Assembly: GCA_023653785.1 (NCBI GenBank)
Contig: JAMKCH010001703.1
Location: forward strand, 48,441-112,440
Reading direction: 5' to 3'
Source: Ophioderma brevispina
Taxonomy: Eukaryota > Echinodermata > Ophiuroidea > Amphilepidida > Ophiodermatidae
Length of the DNA stretch: 64,000 bases
Each line of letters opens with the position of its first letter. The first letter of the stretch is position 1. The position numbers and the translations under genes were made by a program. Positions 1-11,892 of the stretch are shown piece by piece. Under the pieces are notes generated by a model. It was not told the DNA's origin, searched no databases, and saw only the letters and a list, made by a program, of their open reading frames with translations.

Positions 1-780
1 CAGACAGACCCTTATTTGCCATTCATAGTCGTATTTTCAGGCCTTTTCAACTGGTGTTTTCAAGTCCACGCAGTGTCCATGCCAAACCATAGAACGAATG
101 GAGGGCGCTATTATGTTTTTGTTGCAGCTAGATAATCGGCGACCAAGCCTCACCCAAATGAATCAAAATAAATCACAGGACTACTGACTGCAAACCTTAA
201 ACGGATTTGGGGCGCTTTGACATGTTTGATGTGAGTTGGTCATGGATGTTCCCATGGCCCATATCCTTGTCCTCTCATCCGTTTATTCAAATATAAAAAA
301 TTCCAAATTAACCCTTACATAGAGTTGACTGTCCAAACTTCGGTTTTAATGATAAATATTGATCGATAACAATGCACACTCTCCGAATTTTCGTCAGATT
401 TCATTTTACCCTGTTAGCCAATGCGAGCAATGCTTCAATAGGCGGGTTCCAGTCCAGTTTCCCAATCGTAGGAAAATGTAACTATAACCCTCTCTTCTCT
501 AAACTGCACTCGTTGTTGTAAACTGTCATGATTTTTCACTATACTAATCCGCTAAAACTCATAAACTTTCAGGTATTTTCAGATATATGTGAATTGCAGA
601 ATCCTATAGATCTATTTTAAAAGAACGATGGGATAAGAAAAAAAAATCAAACAGTATCCAAAAATAATAACCTGTATTATAAAAGTTTAAAACTCCAAAA
701 TATAATGTCATATTAACGCATATTTGTGTGCAGTTCATATTTGCAACATCTGCCAGCACTCAACTTTATTATTTTCACTT

Positions 781-823
<43 letters not shown>

Positions 824-1147
824 ATGGATGATTTGACCAAAAGGCCACTGAGACCAGACTAGGGGTCAACCCCTAAAAGTAAATGTGTAAACACATACTA
901 AAAAACAAGGACATTCAGTCCATACACACGAGAAATAGACATGTTTCAATGCACCTTAATTCAAATTGTCATCAAACAAGAATTACAGTAGGACAATGTT
1001 CAAAAAAGTATTATTTGTATTTGGAAATAAGTTCACGTTTTTAAAATTGATTACGAATCAGGATTATCACACATTGTAATATCTGGATTTTTGAACATCT
1101 TTTTTTCACGCCACTCACCTACCCATCGTACCAATACTTAAATACAG
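1..1147. other. Non-coding sequence upstream of DIO-A, with a poly(A) tract
   Basis: No exon is recognisable here. A run of A spans about 787-821. The promoter and first exon(s) of DIO-A may lie here or before the window, but nothing in the sequence identifies them. Confidence 0.4.
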
Positions 1148-1287
1148 CACAGGCAAACTCATGCCAGAGAATCCAGGTCCACGTGACAGTTGCAGTCCAT
1201 TAGACTATCTCAATGCCCATGTGAAGACATGTAGCGCCGATTTGAACCCTGGTTTCAAGGACGCTGCGTTTCAAACCCTATTCCCGG
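1148..1287 (+). CDS. DIO: DIO-A candidate upstream exon
   Basis: The open frame from ATG 1161 runs to a GT donor at 1288 and ends with DLNPGFKDAAFQTLFP. This resembles the DIO-B exon end EEGYDPRESDGFIKFS in spacing and position. The acceptor may be after 1147 or 1152. The exon ends in phase 1 while the next starts in phase 0, so either one base is wrong or the exon is mis-bounded. Confidence 0.45.
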
Positions 1288-4200
1288 GTAATTCTATATT
1301 CACTTTAAATGTTCAAGCTATCCAGCCGCAGAAAGTATCGTAATGTTTTTTGATATTATTAGTGCTAAGCTAACTAACTAACTAATCTAAGCCAATTCAT
1401 GAAAATCAATCATTTTTCCTGATTTAATAATAATTTTTTCTGGAGAAAAAATCCTTTTAAAACTACATAGCTACTGGGATGAATAGGTAGTATAGGCCAC
1501 TGATAATATTGAAATGCATAGGCCCTATAGTACTCAACATTTTTTCTTCCTGACAGGTAATGCAAGAGATGCAGTATCTTACTGCAAAACCACGTCCAGA
1601 TGTATTAAAACTTGGTGTCACTGCGCCGGATGTTGGGGTCATCTCTATGGCAACATGTGAAACAGTCAGACTTTCTAGTCTTCATGTCAACAAGGAAAAG
1701 CCGCTCGTTATCATTGCTTCATCTCTTTCCTGACCCCCATTTCAGGTACGATAGATAGGGAAACGTCTATTTTTGCCAGGTAACAGGGGATGAAAACTGA
1801 ATTGCAACATATTGGTTTGATCAATGGCTAATAAAATAAATGATGTCATGTCATAAGTCATGGTATCGTTTCATCTACTGCAAATTAGGTATGAGCAGTG
1901 ATGAGAAGCGTAAGATTGAGATATTGTCAACAGCTTGTGCTCCTGGATAACTATTACGGAATGATGCTAATCTCCTAACTTTAAAGCACAAACCATGAAA
2001 GACTCGACAACTTACCCGCAAACATTTAAATATACAATTATATGATTATGTATATGATTGTCAAGTTTGAATTTTTACACCGCAAGTCCCAAGTAATAAG
2101 TTTAATTTAATTTGGTAGAATTACAAAGAAAATCAACAAGTGGAATGAACCGCCATTTCGTTGTGCTCATTTTACTTTACTTTGCTTGGCGAGAAATGCG
2201 ATGATAAACCTACTCCAAATCTTTAAGGGGCATTCCATTTCAAAAATCAGGGCCACAAAAAGAATACACTACCAGTGACATCATTAGTGAAACTATTGAT
2301 TTTCAGTCAGTGCCATGAAAAGATTCACACCAGTCACCTCATTTTCTTCTATTACTCTCTGAAAAATCAATAGTTTCACTAATGATGTCATCACCAACAC
2401 AAATATTGAATGCTTTCTCGTCCCTCCTTGTAGACTTGACACAACTACATCAATTCTATTTGCATTTCCTGGGTCCTTTAAAGAAAACTTCTGAATGGCC
2501 ATTCATGTCATGATCAATTAGCATATAAACTTCTAAACTATTAGAATGCGTATTACTCTCACATGCTTACATTTTTTCCCGACAGGCCATTATCATGGGT
2601 GGAACACTTTCCCAGTTGTTCCAGGATTTCCATGAGCAGGCCAATTTCTTGTGCATCTACATAGCAGAAGCACATCCTAAGGATCGCTGGAGTCTAGGGG
2701 CTACATTCAGTTCTATGCTACAGCATTTGACATTAGAACAACGCATGGACGCCGCCAGGTGTGTGCGCATGAAAAATGTTGTTTTGTTTTTAATATTTCA
2801 TCAATTTAAAATTGCTGTTTGGTTAAAAGTATATCACGTGATTCAAAATATAGTCCAATTAATTTGCATTTTGACCTAGACAAAATAACAACATAAATGA
2901 TTTTGACCTCATAATATGCTCTCGTATGCACTACAGAATAACACATTAGGGTACCTCTTACCTGGAAGAAAAGCAAGGGTACCCTAATTAAAAATGGTAG
3001 ATATGGGGTAAAAATACAAATGAGTTTAATAACCTTAAAAGTAAGCCATTTAGTCAGGAGGAATTATGGGCGCAGGTTGGAAATGGAGTACAGACTTTTT
3101 CTGTCGATTGATTTTTGTTTATAAGGACCTAAACCAATAATTCTGGAGGGTGTGCAAAATTTCGTGCAGTGACATTTTCTAGAAATCCAATATGGCCGCT
3201 ACCACTCTCAAATTCATTCAAATGGCCGTAATTTTATGTTCTATATCCAGGTTTTAAAACACGAGGAATCTACTGGACAGGTTCTTGATGTGATTTGATC
3301 AAAACATTACCATCAAATCCAACATGGCCACCCCGAAATCCAATATGCCCCGAAATCATCCAATTGACCATCAAGTATTTGTGATAGAGGCATAATTCTG
3401 GGCTCTATACCTAGTAGGAACTCATATCTAGCATTTCAAGCGTGTTATCATGCTTACCAATCAAGATGGCAGCTAATATGACTGCCTTTTAAGATCTTTA
3501 AAACCTACAAATTGTCATATATTCATAATATATTGACCGCCATTTTGAATTTTAAGCATGTTGTCAGAACAAACATACCAGACGCTAGTTTGTAATTTTC
3601 AAAGACATAGATCTCATACTTTAATTTAAACTTTAGTACTCATTTTGGATGCTATAACTAAATACAATACAGATGTATCGTAATTTATAGGCTTTAAAGA
3701 AGGTAAAAAGACGGCCATATTGGCCCTATCTTGACATTATTCCATGTTAACGTAACAAAAATTCCAGATAAGGATGTCAAATTGTCAAATACTTATCCCA
3801 TACCTCCATTTACACCTTTATAATAATAATAAGTTGATGTAACTACATATAATAAAGATTATACTATAGGTTTTAAATATCTTTAAAGGCGACTATATTG
3901 GCTGCCATCTTGAATATAAAAAATGTCGATTACAGAGAAATGCCAAATAAGGGTTTCTAGTAACCAAATACATATATCTCATAAGTGTAAAGCATAAAAC
4001 ATTCATATAGATACTAGATACAAGCCTCTACACTGCAAAATGTGGAGAACACTTGACGTTCCTGGATGCTTTCGAAATGCATTCTAGAGGTGTTAAAATA
4101 ATTATTCTTGCAGATTGTGTTCAATTCTAACAGCTTTTGGACACCTGCAGAACATATTTTATGTATTCAGCATTAATTCTGCACATCATAAATAGGGATA

Positions 4201-5226
4201 CTGGAGGAATTAAGGTGATTTTAATGATTCCGAGCGCATATTGGACTTTTGAGCAGCCATATTGGATATTTGTGGCAATGTATATGATCAAATCACATTA
4301 TTAACACTTCATCGTGCTTAAACACACCGGAGAACCGCAAAAAATGTCTCTATAAACAGAAATACTTAAAGGATTTTTAGTGATTTTTGGATATGGAAGC
4401 AGCCATATTGGATTTTCAAAAATGCCACCGGGCAAAATTTTGCACACCCTTCAAAAATTATTGGCTTAGGTTATAATAAACTAAAATATATCGATAGAAA
4501 AAGTCTGTACTCCATTTCCATCCTTCAGGCTGTGTGCGCAATCTTCCACCTGACTAATTTTGATTGTAACATCAGGATTAAATTAACGTATAGTTTGCCA
4601 TACCTCTGTCACGTGGTTTAGGAAACATATTAGAAAATAGGGCTGGGCAAGACACTTTGTCTCGCTTGCCTCGTCGACGCAAGCGATAATTAACTGTCAT
4701 GGAAGATATTGCAATTTAAGTATTGAGAGGATTGCGAGCGCCTGGCCAACTGCCGGCCTAGTAAGGTGAAGCGAAATGATTGTGGCAATTTCTCGATGGC
4801 AGCGTATTAATATTAGGTGATTTATTAAAAGCCCGTATATTATTATCTTTTCCGACCACCATCAAAGTATTTAAGAACACTCCTTTATGGTAAATTCACG
4901 TACATAATCAAAACCATTAGTAATCATAATCTTACCAAAGTATCTTATTCTCATTCAGAGAGCTTCTTTCAAGAGATGCAGAGCAACACCATATCTTAAG
5001 TGCCAACCCATTAGATCGTTATAAAGTACCCCTGGTGGTAGATTCAATGGAGGACATATTTGCTCACACTTACAATTCACAACCAGACAGAGTGTACATT
5101 ATAGAGGGCGGCATGTTAGTGTACATTGGGGATGACATCATGAAACAGCTAAGAAGACCGGAGAGATTTATGACACATGAACTACGCGAGTGGCTTGAGA
5201 CAAGGTTTCCTCGTGATAACCAGTAG
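1148..5226 (+). CDS. DIO: Iodothyronine deiodinase paralogue A (selenoprotein), multi-exon
   Basis: The family removes iodine from thyroid-hormone-type iodothyronines with a selenocysteine in a thioredoxin-like fold. Exons read: 1148-1287 (uncertain), 1557-1745, 2586-2758 and 4959-5226 (stop TAG 5224-5226). The last three join in phase (0, 0, 2) into one open frame of about 209 codons, if TGA 1731-1733 is read as selenocysteine. Visible motifs are KPLVIIASSLS-U-PPFQ, matching the family's PLVLNFGSCT-U-PPF region; ANFLCIYIAEAHPKDRW, matching the conserved IYIEEAH...W block with its His; and VPLVVDSME...PDRVYIIEGG, matching CPVVVDTM...PERLYIIQ. Vertebrate enzymes have a membrane-anchoring N-terminus; none is seen here, and the 5' end is incomplete or unrecognised. 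Family assignment is firm. Orthology to DIO1, DIO2 or DIO3 is not claimed, and substrate is unknown. Confidence 0.88.
1557..1745 (+). CDS. DIO: DIO-A selenocysteine exon
   Basis: Acceptor ..ctgacag precedes GTAATGCAAGAG (VMQEMQYLTAKPRP...). The exon is 189 nt, phase 0 on both sides. It carries TGA as codon 59, then PPFQ and a GT donor (gtacga). The starting VMQEM is shared with DIO-B, and the middle (PDV..GV..PDV) with DIO-C. A standard gene caller would end the gene at the TGA. Confidence 0.88.
1731..1733 (+). other. In-frame TGA read as selenocysteine (DIO-A)
   Basis: The codon sits exactly where deiodinases carry their active-site selenocysteine, between LVIIASSLS and PPFQ. It is 12 nt before the splice donor, and coding similarity continues in the next exon. 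The same position is TGA in the two other paralogues of this window. Confidence 0.88.
2276..2397. repeat. Inverted repeat (foldback) in DIO-A intron
   Basis: Two arms of about 28 bp (near 2276-2305 and 2366-2397), each containing cattagtgaaactattgat or its complement, are nearly perfectly complementary. About 60 nt lie between them. This is a short foldback or MITE-like remnant in the intron before exon 2586-2758. Confidence 0.7.
2586..2758 (+). CDS. DIO: DIO-A thioredoxin-fold core exon
   Basis: The exon is 173 nt between acceptor cccgacag and donor gtgtgt, phase 0 to 2. It encodes GGTLSQLFQDFHEQANFL, then CIYIAEAHPKDRW and LTLEQRMDAAR. The EAH motif with its conserved histidine is present. 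The DIO-C exon at 46511-46683 has the same length and phase. Confidence 0.87.
3050..4557. mobile_element. TIR element in DIO-A intron
   Basis: The left arm starts TTAGTCAGGAGGAATT near 3050. The right arm ends with its complement (CCACCTGACTAA) near 4557. Further in, both arms hold matching inverted blocks (gtacagactttttctgtcgat near 3090; its complement near 4500). The interior repeats fragments like 'ccaatatggccgc' in both orientations. No transposase frame is seen, so this is probably a non-autonomous DNA element of about 1.5 kb. Confidence 0.7.
4959..5226 (+). CDS. DIO: DIO-A C-terminal exon
   Basis: Acceptor ttctcattcag completes an AGA codon from the previous exon, then 88 codons run to TAG at 5224-5226. 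It encodes YKVPLVVDSMEDIF, QPDRVYIIEGG and THELREWLETRFP, the C-terminal half of the deiodinase fold. The C-terminus REWLETRF parallels DIO-C AREWLDKYS. Confidence 0.88.
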
Positions 5227-6290
5227 ATATTTATGGTTGTTGAGTTCTTCATCTGCAGCTTTTGGATCACGGACGCACAATCTGGAAGGTTGTGTTCTGC
5301 TAAATGTCATTGCCTTTCCGATTATACAAAGAAGTCGTTTTAGTGAGACTAGTTGGTGTACACTCAGGAGTTACGAACTTTTGTAAACCAGATTTCGTGA
5401 TAACAACACCAGACCTAAGAGGTTATGTAACTTGTTAATTGCAGGTTTATTATTTATTTATTGATTGATTCATTTTTATTGATATAATCTAAGCTTCATT
5501 TGAAGAGTGAGTCTTCCTACACCTGGTTGACCTAGGGGTATCGGCCCTGCTCCAGATTGTGTACAACTCTCATCACACTATGGACCAAATCAATTGTTTA
5601 CATGTATATTTTTACCGCACACTTCATCCACCGTGATCCAAATCTAATTACCTTGGTTACGTGCATTTTGTATTCAAATATCATAATTCTAAATCAAACC
5701 CCCTTTACATCAAACTTTAAAAAGTGATTTTTATTGTTGTTCCACGATACCATAGTCTTGTTAAATTTGTAGTTAATGTCATAAACCATTGCTAAGAATA
5801 TTGCTAACTAGTTAATGTCATACCGCCTTACTAAGAACTTTGCTTATTAGTTTATGTCATAAACCCTTAATAAGAACCTAGATAACTAGTTTCACACTTG
5901 GAGTAGTTGCAGACTTGAGTATACTGCAATTGAATCTTCAAGAAAATTCAAGTAACACAACGTTTCCTCACAAAAAAAAAATACAAAAGTAAGATGACCA
6001 TTAACGGGGAGCAAAAGCGAGTGTAATGATCATGGCACATCCGCTGCCGTGGACCATGTGGGTTTGTATCAGTTTCAATGTAGTTGCTGACCAAACGTTA
6101 TTATGCCAGCCACCCTGGACTCTATTTTTGCAACGGATAATGTAGTAATAATGTACAATGGTTGACCCATTTCTTTTACTCTAAGGATACTCTTTTATAG
6201 GCAAAAGAACTTTGAATAGAATGTTTACAAAGTGTACTTATATGGCATTACATATCTCATAAAATAAAGTTGTTAACTGCATTACGGGGA
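5227..6290 (+). other. Probable 3' UTR of DIO-A
   Basis: A polyadenylation signal AATAAA lies at 6263-6268, about 1 kb after the stop. A SECIS hairpin is expected here for selenocysteine insertion, but none with the standard ATGA...AA...TGA quartet and a 10-14 bp stem could be made out by eye. Confidence 0.4.
5770..5937 (+). repeat. Short tandem repeat, about three ~46 bp units
   Basis: Three diverged units share (a)gttaatgtcataaacc..t.ctaagaa..ttgct.a.tag. The stretch 5813-5937 recurs at 11893-12005 as the start of the second copy of the downstream segmental duplication. Confidence 0.75.
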
Positions 6291-6367
6291 AATGTTTGTA
6301 TATTGTTCGCAGACGATTTTCAGTTTTATATAATACACATATAACGTGTGTTTGTATTTTCTGGGCA

Positions 6368-6700
6368 ACTATATATTAATGTCACTAATTCAAGCGCATG
6401 CAACGTATACAAAATATTTATTTGTATCTGTATAATAAGAACCAAAACGTATGTGCCTTCAGTTTTGACCTCAATAGCACCAAGGGTCATTTTGTAAATG
6501 ACTTATTCGTAATCTTCATAACAGATATACTCAACTATATATTATTGTCACTCTTTCAAACGCATGCAACGTATACAAAATATTTATTTGTATCTGTATA
6601 ATAAGAACTAAAAAGTATGTGCCTTCAGTTTTGACCTAAATAGCACCAAGGGTCATTTTGTAAAATATAACGACTTATTCGTAGTCTACATAACATATTT
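6368..6700 (+). repeat. Two-copy tandem duplication, 166 bp period
   Basis: The block containing cgcatgcaacgtatacaaaa, then gtgccttcagttttgacct and ccaagggtcattttgtaaa, occurs twice in direct order with few differences. No coding potential is recognised. Confidence 0.8.
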
Positions 6701-9700
6701 ATGGTTCAATCATTTGTACAAGTACATTCACCGTTGCAAAATTTAGTGTATATAAGGTCCGTAAAAGTATTCGAAATTCACGCAAGTATATTTTTATTTA
6801 AACAAATATGTGGTGAAAGTAAATTATAGAGATTGTCTGACCTGTTCAAAATACATCGTTGCTCTGTGTTTAGTGAAGTAATTCTAGGGGGATCTTCACG
6901 TGCTGCAACTTTTAGGCTCCATAGTCAATTTAATTTAGAAAATATCCAATCATATTCAAAATAGTGTTGAAATATATTCTGTCAACCGTTTTGGTAATTA
7001 TTTATTTATATTTTTCACAACGATGTGAGTGAACTGGGATGGTAATCATCAGATGAAAAACAGGTTACTTTTATACCAATAATTCCCATTGAATAATTCG
7101 TGCAATTTTAAAACATTTTCACTCAATAAAGATTTCTGCATTTTAATTGGGAGTTAGTGGGAGTTTTTGTAATCCCTGGTTAACGAACCTAATAACGGTT
7201 GTCATGGTTTCTTTATCCTGGGTTTACAATCGTTAGCCAGGGTTTACCCCTTATGCCTAGATAACGAACATAACAGGATAACACGCGTTATCTAGAGTTT
7301 ACAAACCCAAATCTTAGCTAAGGAACTTAAACTTAGGGTCCTTAACCCAAATTAGGCCGTAAACCTGGGATAACACACGTTATGGGGGGTCTACAATTCT
7401 CAACCTCAGATAAGGAACCTAAACCTAGATAACAGTTCCTTAAACCAAGATAGCCAAGATAGCACGCGTTATTTGGAGCTACAAACTAAAACCCCAGATT
7501 AAACAACTGAAACTATATCGTTAACCCCAGATAAGTAGCGTATCCTGGGTACCAAAGCAAAAAACCAAGTAATGAATCGTAAACCACAGGTGTTTACAGT
7601 TTGTTATCCTATGTTACGCTCATTATCTGGGATAAGGATAAAGGAACGAGACACTTAAACCTCGTTACCTGAACATTTTTATAACAAACTCCGAAGGGTG
7701 GGGGTTACCCCCCCCCCGTGATTTTGTTAATGAAACATCGTTTCCTGTAAATTGGTACCACAGGGTAGCTTAGAGTTTCTTCTTTCGATTGTATCAAAAT
7801 AAGTACCCCCACATCCCCATTATGACATCACTCTAAAGTCATATGTTGAGGAAAGTATGAAAATAATGAATATAGGAGACAAAACCGCATGAAAATTTTG
7901 CTAACATGCGAACTTATGACGTCATTATGACCGTATAATGCTAGGCATGTTGGTACTAATTGAATCCATGGAAAGCGGACATAGCGATCTCTTAGTACCA
8001 AAATCAAGTGCTGTTGATGTTTCTTCTACACTTCGGTTAGACGAGGAGGGTTAATGCTTCTAGATGAATGAAGATAGCATGATGAAACAAAAGGTTAGGG
8101 ACCATACATCACCGGACGATGATGTTCATCACTCCAATGTTTTATATCAAGTGTACCATTCTTGGCATCTATTTATTTTGTTTTGAGATATTAATATTGT
8201 TCTGGATATTGTGTGTACATTTATCAGAGATAAAATCTACGATTTGGGTTGTATAGGATGCATGATGTTGTAATTTATGTTGTTGCGGCTTTTAATTGAT
8301 TTAAACACTTTATTGGTAGAATTAATGACAACTTTCTGGGTAGTAAACGCCGGTTGGTGGCGACCTGATCGTTCGATAATCTTCTTCCTTTAATGTTTTT
8401 CTCAAATTTAGGCAGAAGCAAATCAGATATATTGTAAAACAAAGGATTTTATATTGTAATACAATTGAATATTAAATAAGTGGTTTCATTTATGTTCCCC
8501 CCAGACACAGGTTTGCATTTCAGGAGGTCCAAGGACATGTTTGTTATTACTATGAACATTTTTGTGATAGGAGAAGCTCTGTATGATGGGAGGTTTTGTT
8601 GCTGGAACACTACTTTACCTCCTGAAGTTTTGTGCATTTGTGTATATGGCTTGAATGGTAAGGTAAGTTAATCTGCCGAAACACCGGGCCTTTCGGCATG
8701 AGCCTTTAGTAGGGATAGCCAGTCCTTTTAACACAGTGACTAGAAAAAAGTGTCTTTTTATGAAACTTTAATCTATTGATAAATCTCAGAAAAGCTGAGT
8801 TTTCAAAAAAAAAGCAAGGTGCTGTTGTTGTTTTTAGTTATTTATCATTTATTTATTTCAAAAAAAAGAGTATACAGAAGGTTATTAAAGGTTTGCAACG
8901 AGAGATTTTGTTGCACCCAAATATTGGGGTCATACATTTGCATATAGATTAGACACTCAAGACATTTCTGACCTTGTATTTGGCTACAAAAATGTCTTAA
9001 AAGAGAGAAAAAAGTGTATTTATGATTTGTTATATTTCAATATAAAAATAGGCTGAATTCGTAATTTGCTCCTACGAAATTATAAATCACAATTTTTTGT
9101 ACCAAGAAGAAAACATTATAGCTTAACCCTTTCCGATGGGAATTTTTTGATGGAAAAGCTTTAGGTTAGGGCAAAATCAGTACTTGAGACATGATGTGTG
9201 AAATCTCTCGTTGACACCTTAATATCATTAATATTAGGCGAAAAACACCATCAACTCTTGCGCGCAATATAAACATCAACAATGTCAAGATTAAAGCCCA
9301 GGGCTTATAGATCTCGTCAGGTCCTTGTTGCGAATAATTGTACAGTCTGGGATCCTCATACAATATCTTAATAAGGGGATGTGGTTCAGGTAGGCCTGCC
9401 AGGTTCAAACCTGATCACGGACAGTGTCAGGCCGAATGTCAGTGTCTCTCCTGGCAACATGAAAGACGCCAAACCTAACCCTATTGCCTCGGAAAACCTG
9501 AATTGGGTTCCATACATGTCATCTGCTTCATGTATTGAATTAGAGCCTTCGCCCAAAACACATAAAAACTGTTCTTCACAGGCAAAACAGCGACATCGGC
9601 CAAGGGACATGGTGGTGGTTATTATGTGTGGCATCTTGCACAGACTGCCAGCTACTCATCATGTCCGTGCCCAAACCCATTTCTCCAAGATGTTGATGGG

Positions 9701-9974
9701 AAGGTGACACACTGAACATGCTGATCTAAAAGGTTCTGTTACGCTGATACACAAGCTTGGAGACACGTCGGACGGATCCACAGAATTTAGAATTATTTCC
9801 CTAACTTTTTGTTGTTCCACCAAATTATGCACAACCGGCTCTCGACTTACTTCCTCTGCTATTACCTTTAAACTCAAGTATGCAAAAAGCGTCTCTGAAG
9901 TTATAAATGGCTATATCGAACACACGTTTGTAATGAACGAAACTTTTAGCCCACGTAAGAAAAAGAGAAATAGC

Positions 9975-11243
9975 CATTCAGTGAACATGGCGAACAAACG
10001 GCCTGGGATAACATCTGAATGACCTTGACCCCATGCCTAATAACTTGACAAGGAGTGCACAAATGTCGTTAAATGTATTTTTTGTGTTAACAACGTTACA
10101 AGGATCATTATTATTGAGTTTCACTTAAATCCAGGCATGTCAGGAATTTGACCTTTAACCCCTATTCGTGACCCCTGGGTCACCGAATGGGGTCGTTCAA
10201 CTGGACTTGTTTTGTATTTATGATGTCACTGGCTTTATTCCTGACAAATTTCAGCTCAATCGGAGCTTGTTTGTAAATTTTGACCTTTGACCTCGAACTT
10301 TGACCTTTGGGGTCAATACTATCATAGGCCTACCCTACTATTAATGTCACATCACTGTAGCAATAACGGGCTTTATCTGTGCTCTATAGGCTGATAAATA
10401 GCCAATTTGGTCTTATTTTTAACATTTTTTGACACATTTTACCATTTGACCCCCTTAATGACCTTTGACCCCAATATAAAAAAATCATGTACACAGCCAA
10501 ATGCATTGTTCCAGTTTAAATAAAAAAATCTGCATTGCTTAGTTCTGGAGATAAAAATTCTTAAAGTTATTAGCTCAAAACCGGAAATGACCTGTAAATG
10601 ACCTTTGACCCCAAAATAAAAATACCTTGCAAACATTAGCTAACATACATGCATATCTGAAGGTTATGTCACTCTGCTATGTTTACATTTTAAGATAAAC
10701 ATTTTGAAAAAATGTTTGAATATTTTTTGTTTTTGACCGGAAGTGACCCCTTAATGACCTTTGACTCCATTTCCTGAACACCCTATATGTAGCATGGGTC
10801 AGTGGTTCCTCTGAACAAGTTTAGTTGATATCGGCATAATCCTGTAGAAGATATTTTTGCCAATTAAATGACATATTTTGGCTTTCAGACCGGAAATGAC
10901 CCCCTTAATGACCTTTGACCCCATATCCCTGAACGCCCTATATGAAGCATGGGTTAGTGGTTCGTCTGAAAAAGTTTAGATGATATCGGCATAATCCTGT
11001 AGAAGAAGATATTTTTGGCAATTAAATTACATATTTGATGCCTGTGGTCAGGTCAAAGGTCATACAGAGGTCAAAGTCATATGACATGAATCGGACGACT
11101 CAACGGTCATTTGGTATATAAGTCTGGTCAGAATACGTCAAACCATGACTGAGCTAGAAGCAAATGTTGCCAGAAGAAAGAAGAAGAAGAAGAAAGAACG
11201 CATCAAAAACAGAACAAGACGGCTGACGGCCGTCTTGTAAATA
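9975..11243. mobile_element. Insertion with AGGTCA-type repeats, splitting the RT in LINE copy 1
   Basis: Copy 2 lacks this segment: at 15920-15960 the flanking sequences join directly. It contains repeated tgacctttgacc(c/t) blocks (10281, 10459, 10599, 10755, 10909) and two near-identical sub-blocks around gatatcggcataatcctgtagaagatattttt. It ends with agaag repeats and a GC-rich hairpin gacggctgacggccgtc near 11218. It is probably a non-autonomous mobile element. Confidence 0.6.
10281..10293 (-). promoter_or_regulatory. Perfect AGGTCA direct repeat with 1 nt spacer (DR1-like)
   Basis: On the minus strand the sequence is AGGTCAAAGGTCA; the same 13-mer is on the plus strand at 11050-11062. 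This is the consensus for several nuclear-receptor dimers. It lies inside a repeated element, so function is not implied. Confidence 0.3.
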
Positions 11244-11892
11244 CATGTGACTTATTCAATTTAGCCGATGCATTCAGTGGAACACAATTTGATGTTCACC
11301 CTTTGCACTGGTTTGCCATTTGCAGGTAGAGCCTTCAAACTGGCATTGGAATTAAATGAGGATGTTGCATAACGACGTAATCACCTCTTGCACGGTCAAT
11401 GGTTTTGTTTAGAGAGAATCGAACCTGATCGATCTATTGTGTAAATGTTCCCATTCACATTGATGCCAGTTCGAAAATCTCCTTGCAAATGGTGAAACCG
11501 TGCAAAGAACCAATAGCATACCTTGCAAAGAAACGGGTTACCAACTCTGTTTGTGATATTCTAGACGCCAAGGGCAAGTCAAAGGCTTGGACGACATTGC
11601 CTTTTGATTTCAAAAGGGGGTCTTCCTGGGCGATCTTTGTCTCCAATAATTTTTCTGACGGTCTTAGACCTATTGTGCAGCCTCTAAAATCCATTGAAGA
11701 TACATACGTTGTTATAATACTTTGCCTTTCGCTGATGATATTTGCCTAATTACATCAGACAAGCGCCATCATTGGAAAAAATTGAACAAAATTCAATTCA
11801 ATTCTCATTGGCTTGAAATCCTTGAAAAATGAGTCCCCCATGCTCCCGAAAAAAATCCTTGATGCTCTGGAAAAGTTCCTTGGTAGTAACAT

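Larger units (their letters stand above)
7140..11892 (+). mobile_element. Degraded LINE, segmental duplication copy 1
   Basis: The unit ends at ccttggtagtaac near 11892 and matches 12005-16629 with many indels. The first 550 bp is a field of short degenerate repeats rich in gataac, cctaga and acgcgttat. Reverse-transcriptase pieces are readable across frames: GSVTLIHKLGDTSDGS and FRIISLT near 9732, GYIEHTFVMNE near 9915, LADAF near 11260 and KGGLPGRSLSPIIF near 11612. These match the fingers/palm motifs of non-LTR retrotransposon RT. No intact ORF remains. The clade is not assigned. Confidence 0.72.

Noticed and set aside
5990..6060. ATGA...AAAA...TGAT pattern in the DIO-A 3' region as a SECIS
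   Set aside because: The two parts pair as a plain inverted repeat (atgaccatta / taatgatcat); spacing is about 30 nt, too short, and the non-Watson-Crick quartet cannot form with a 10-14 bp helix above it.
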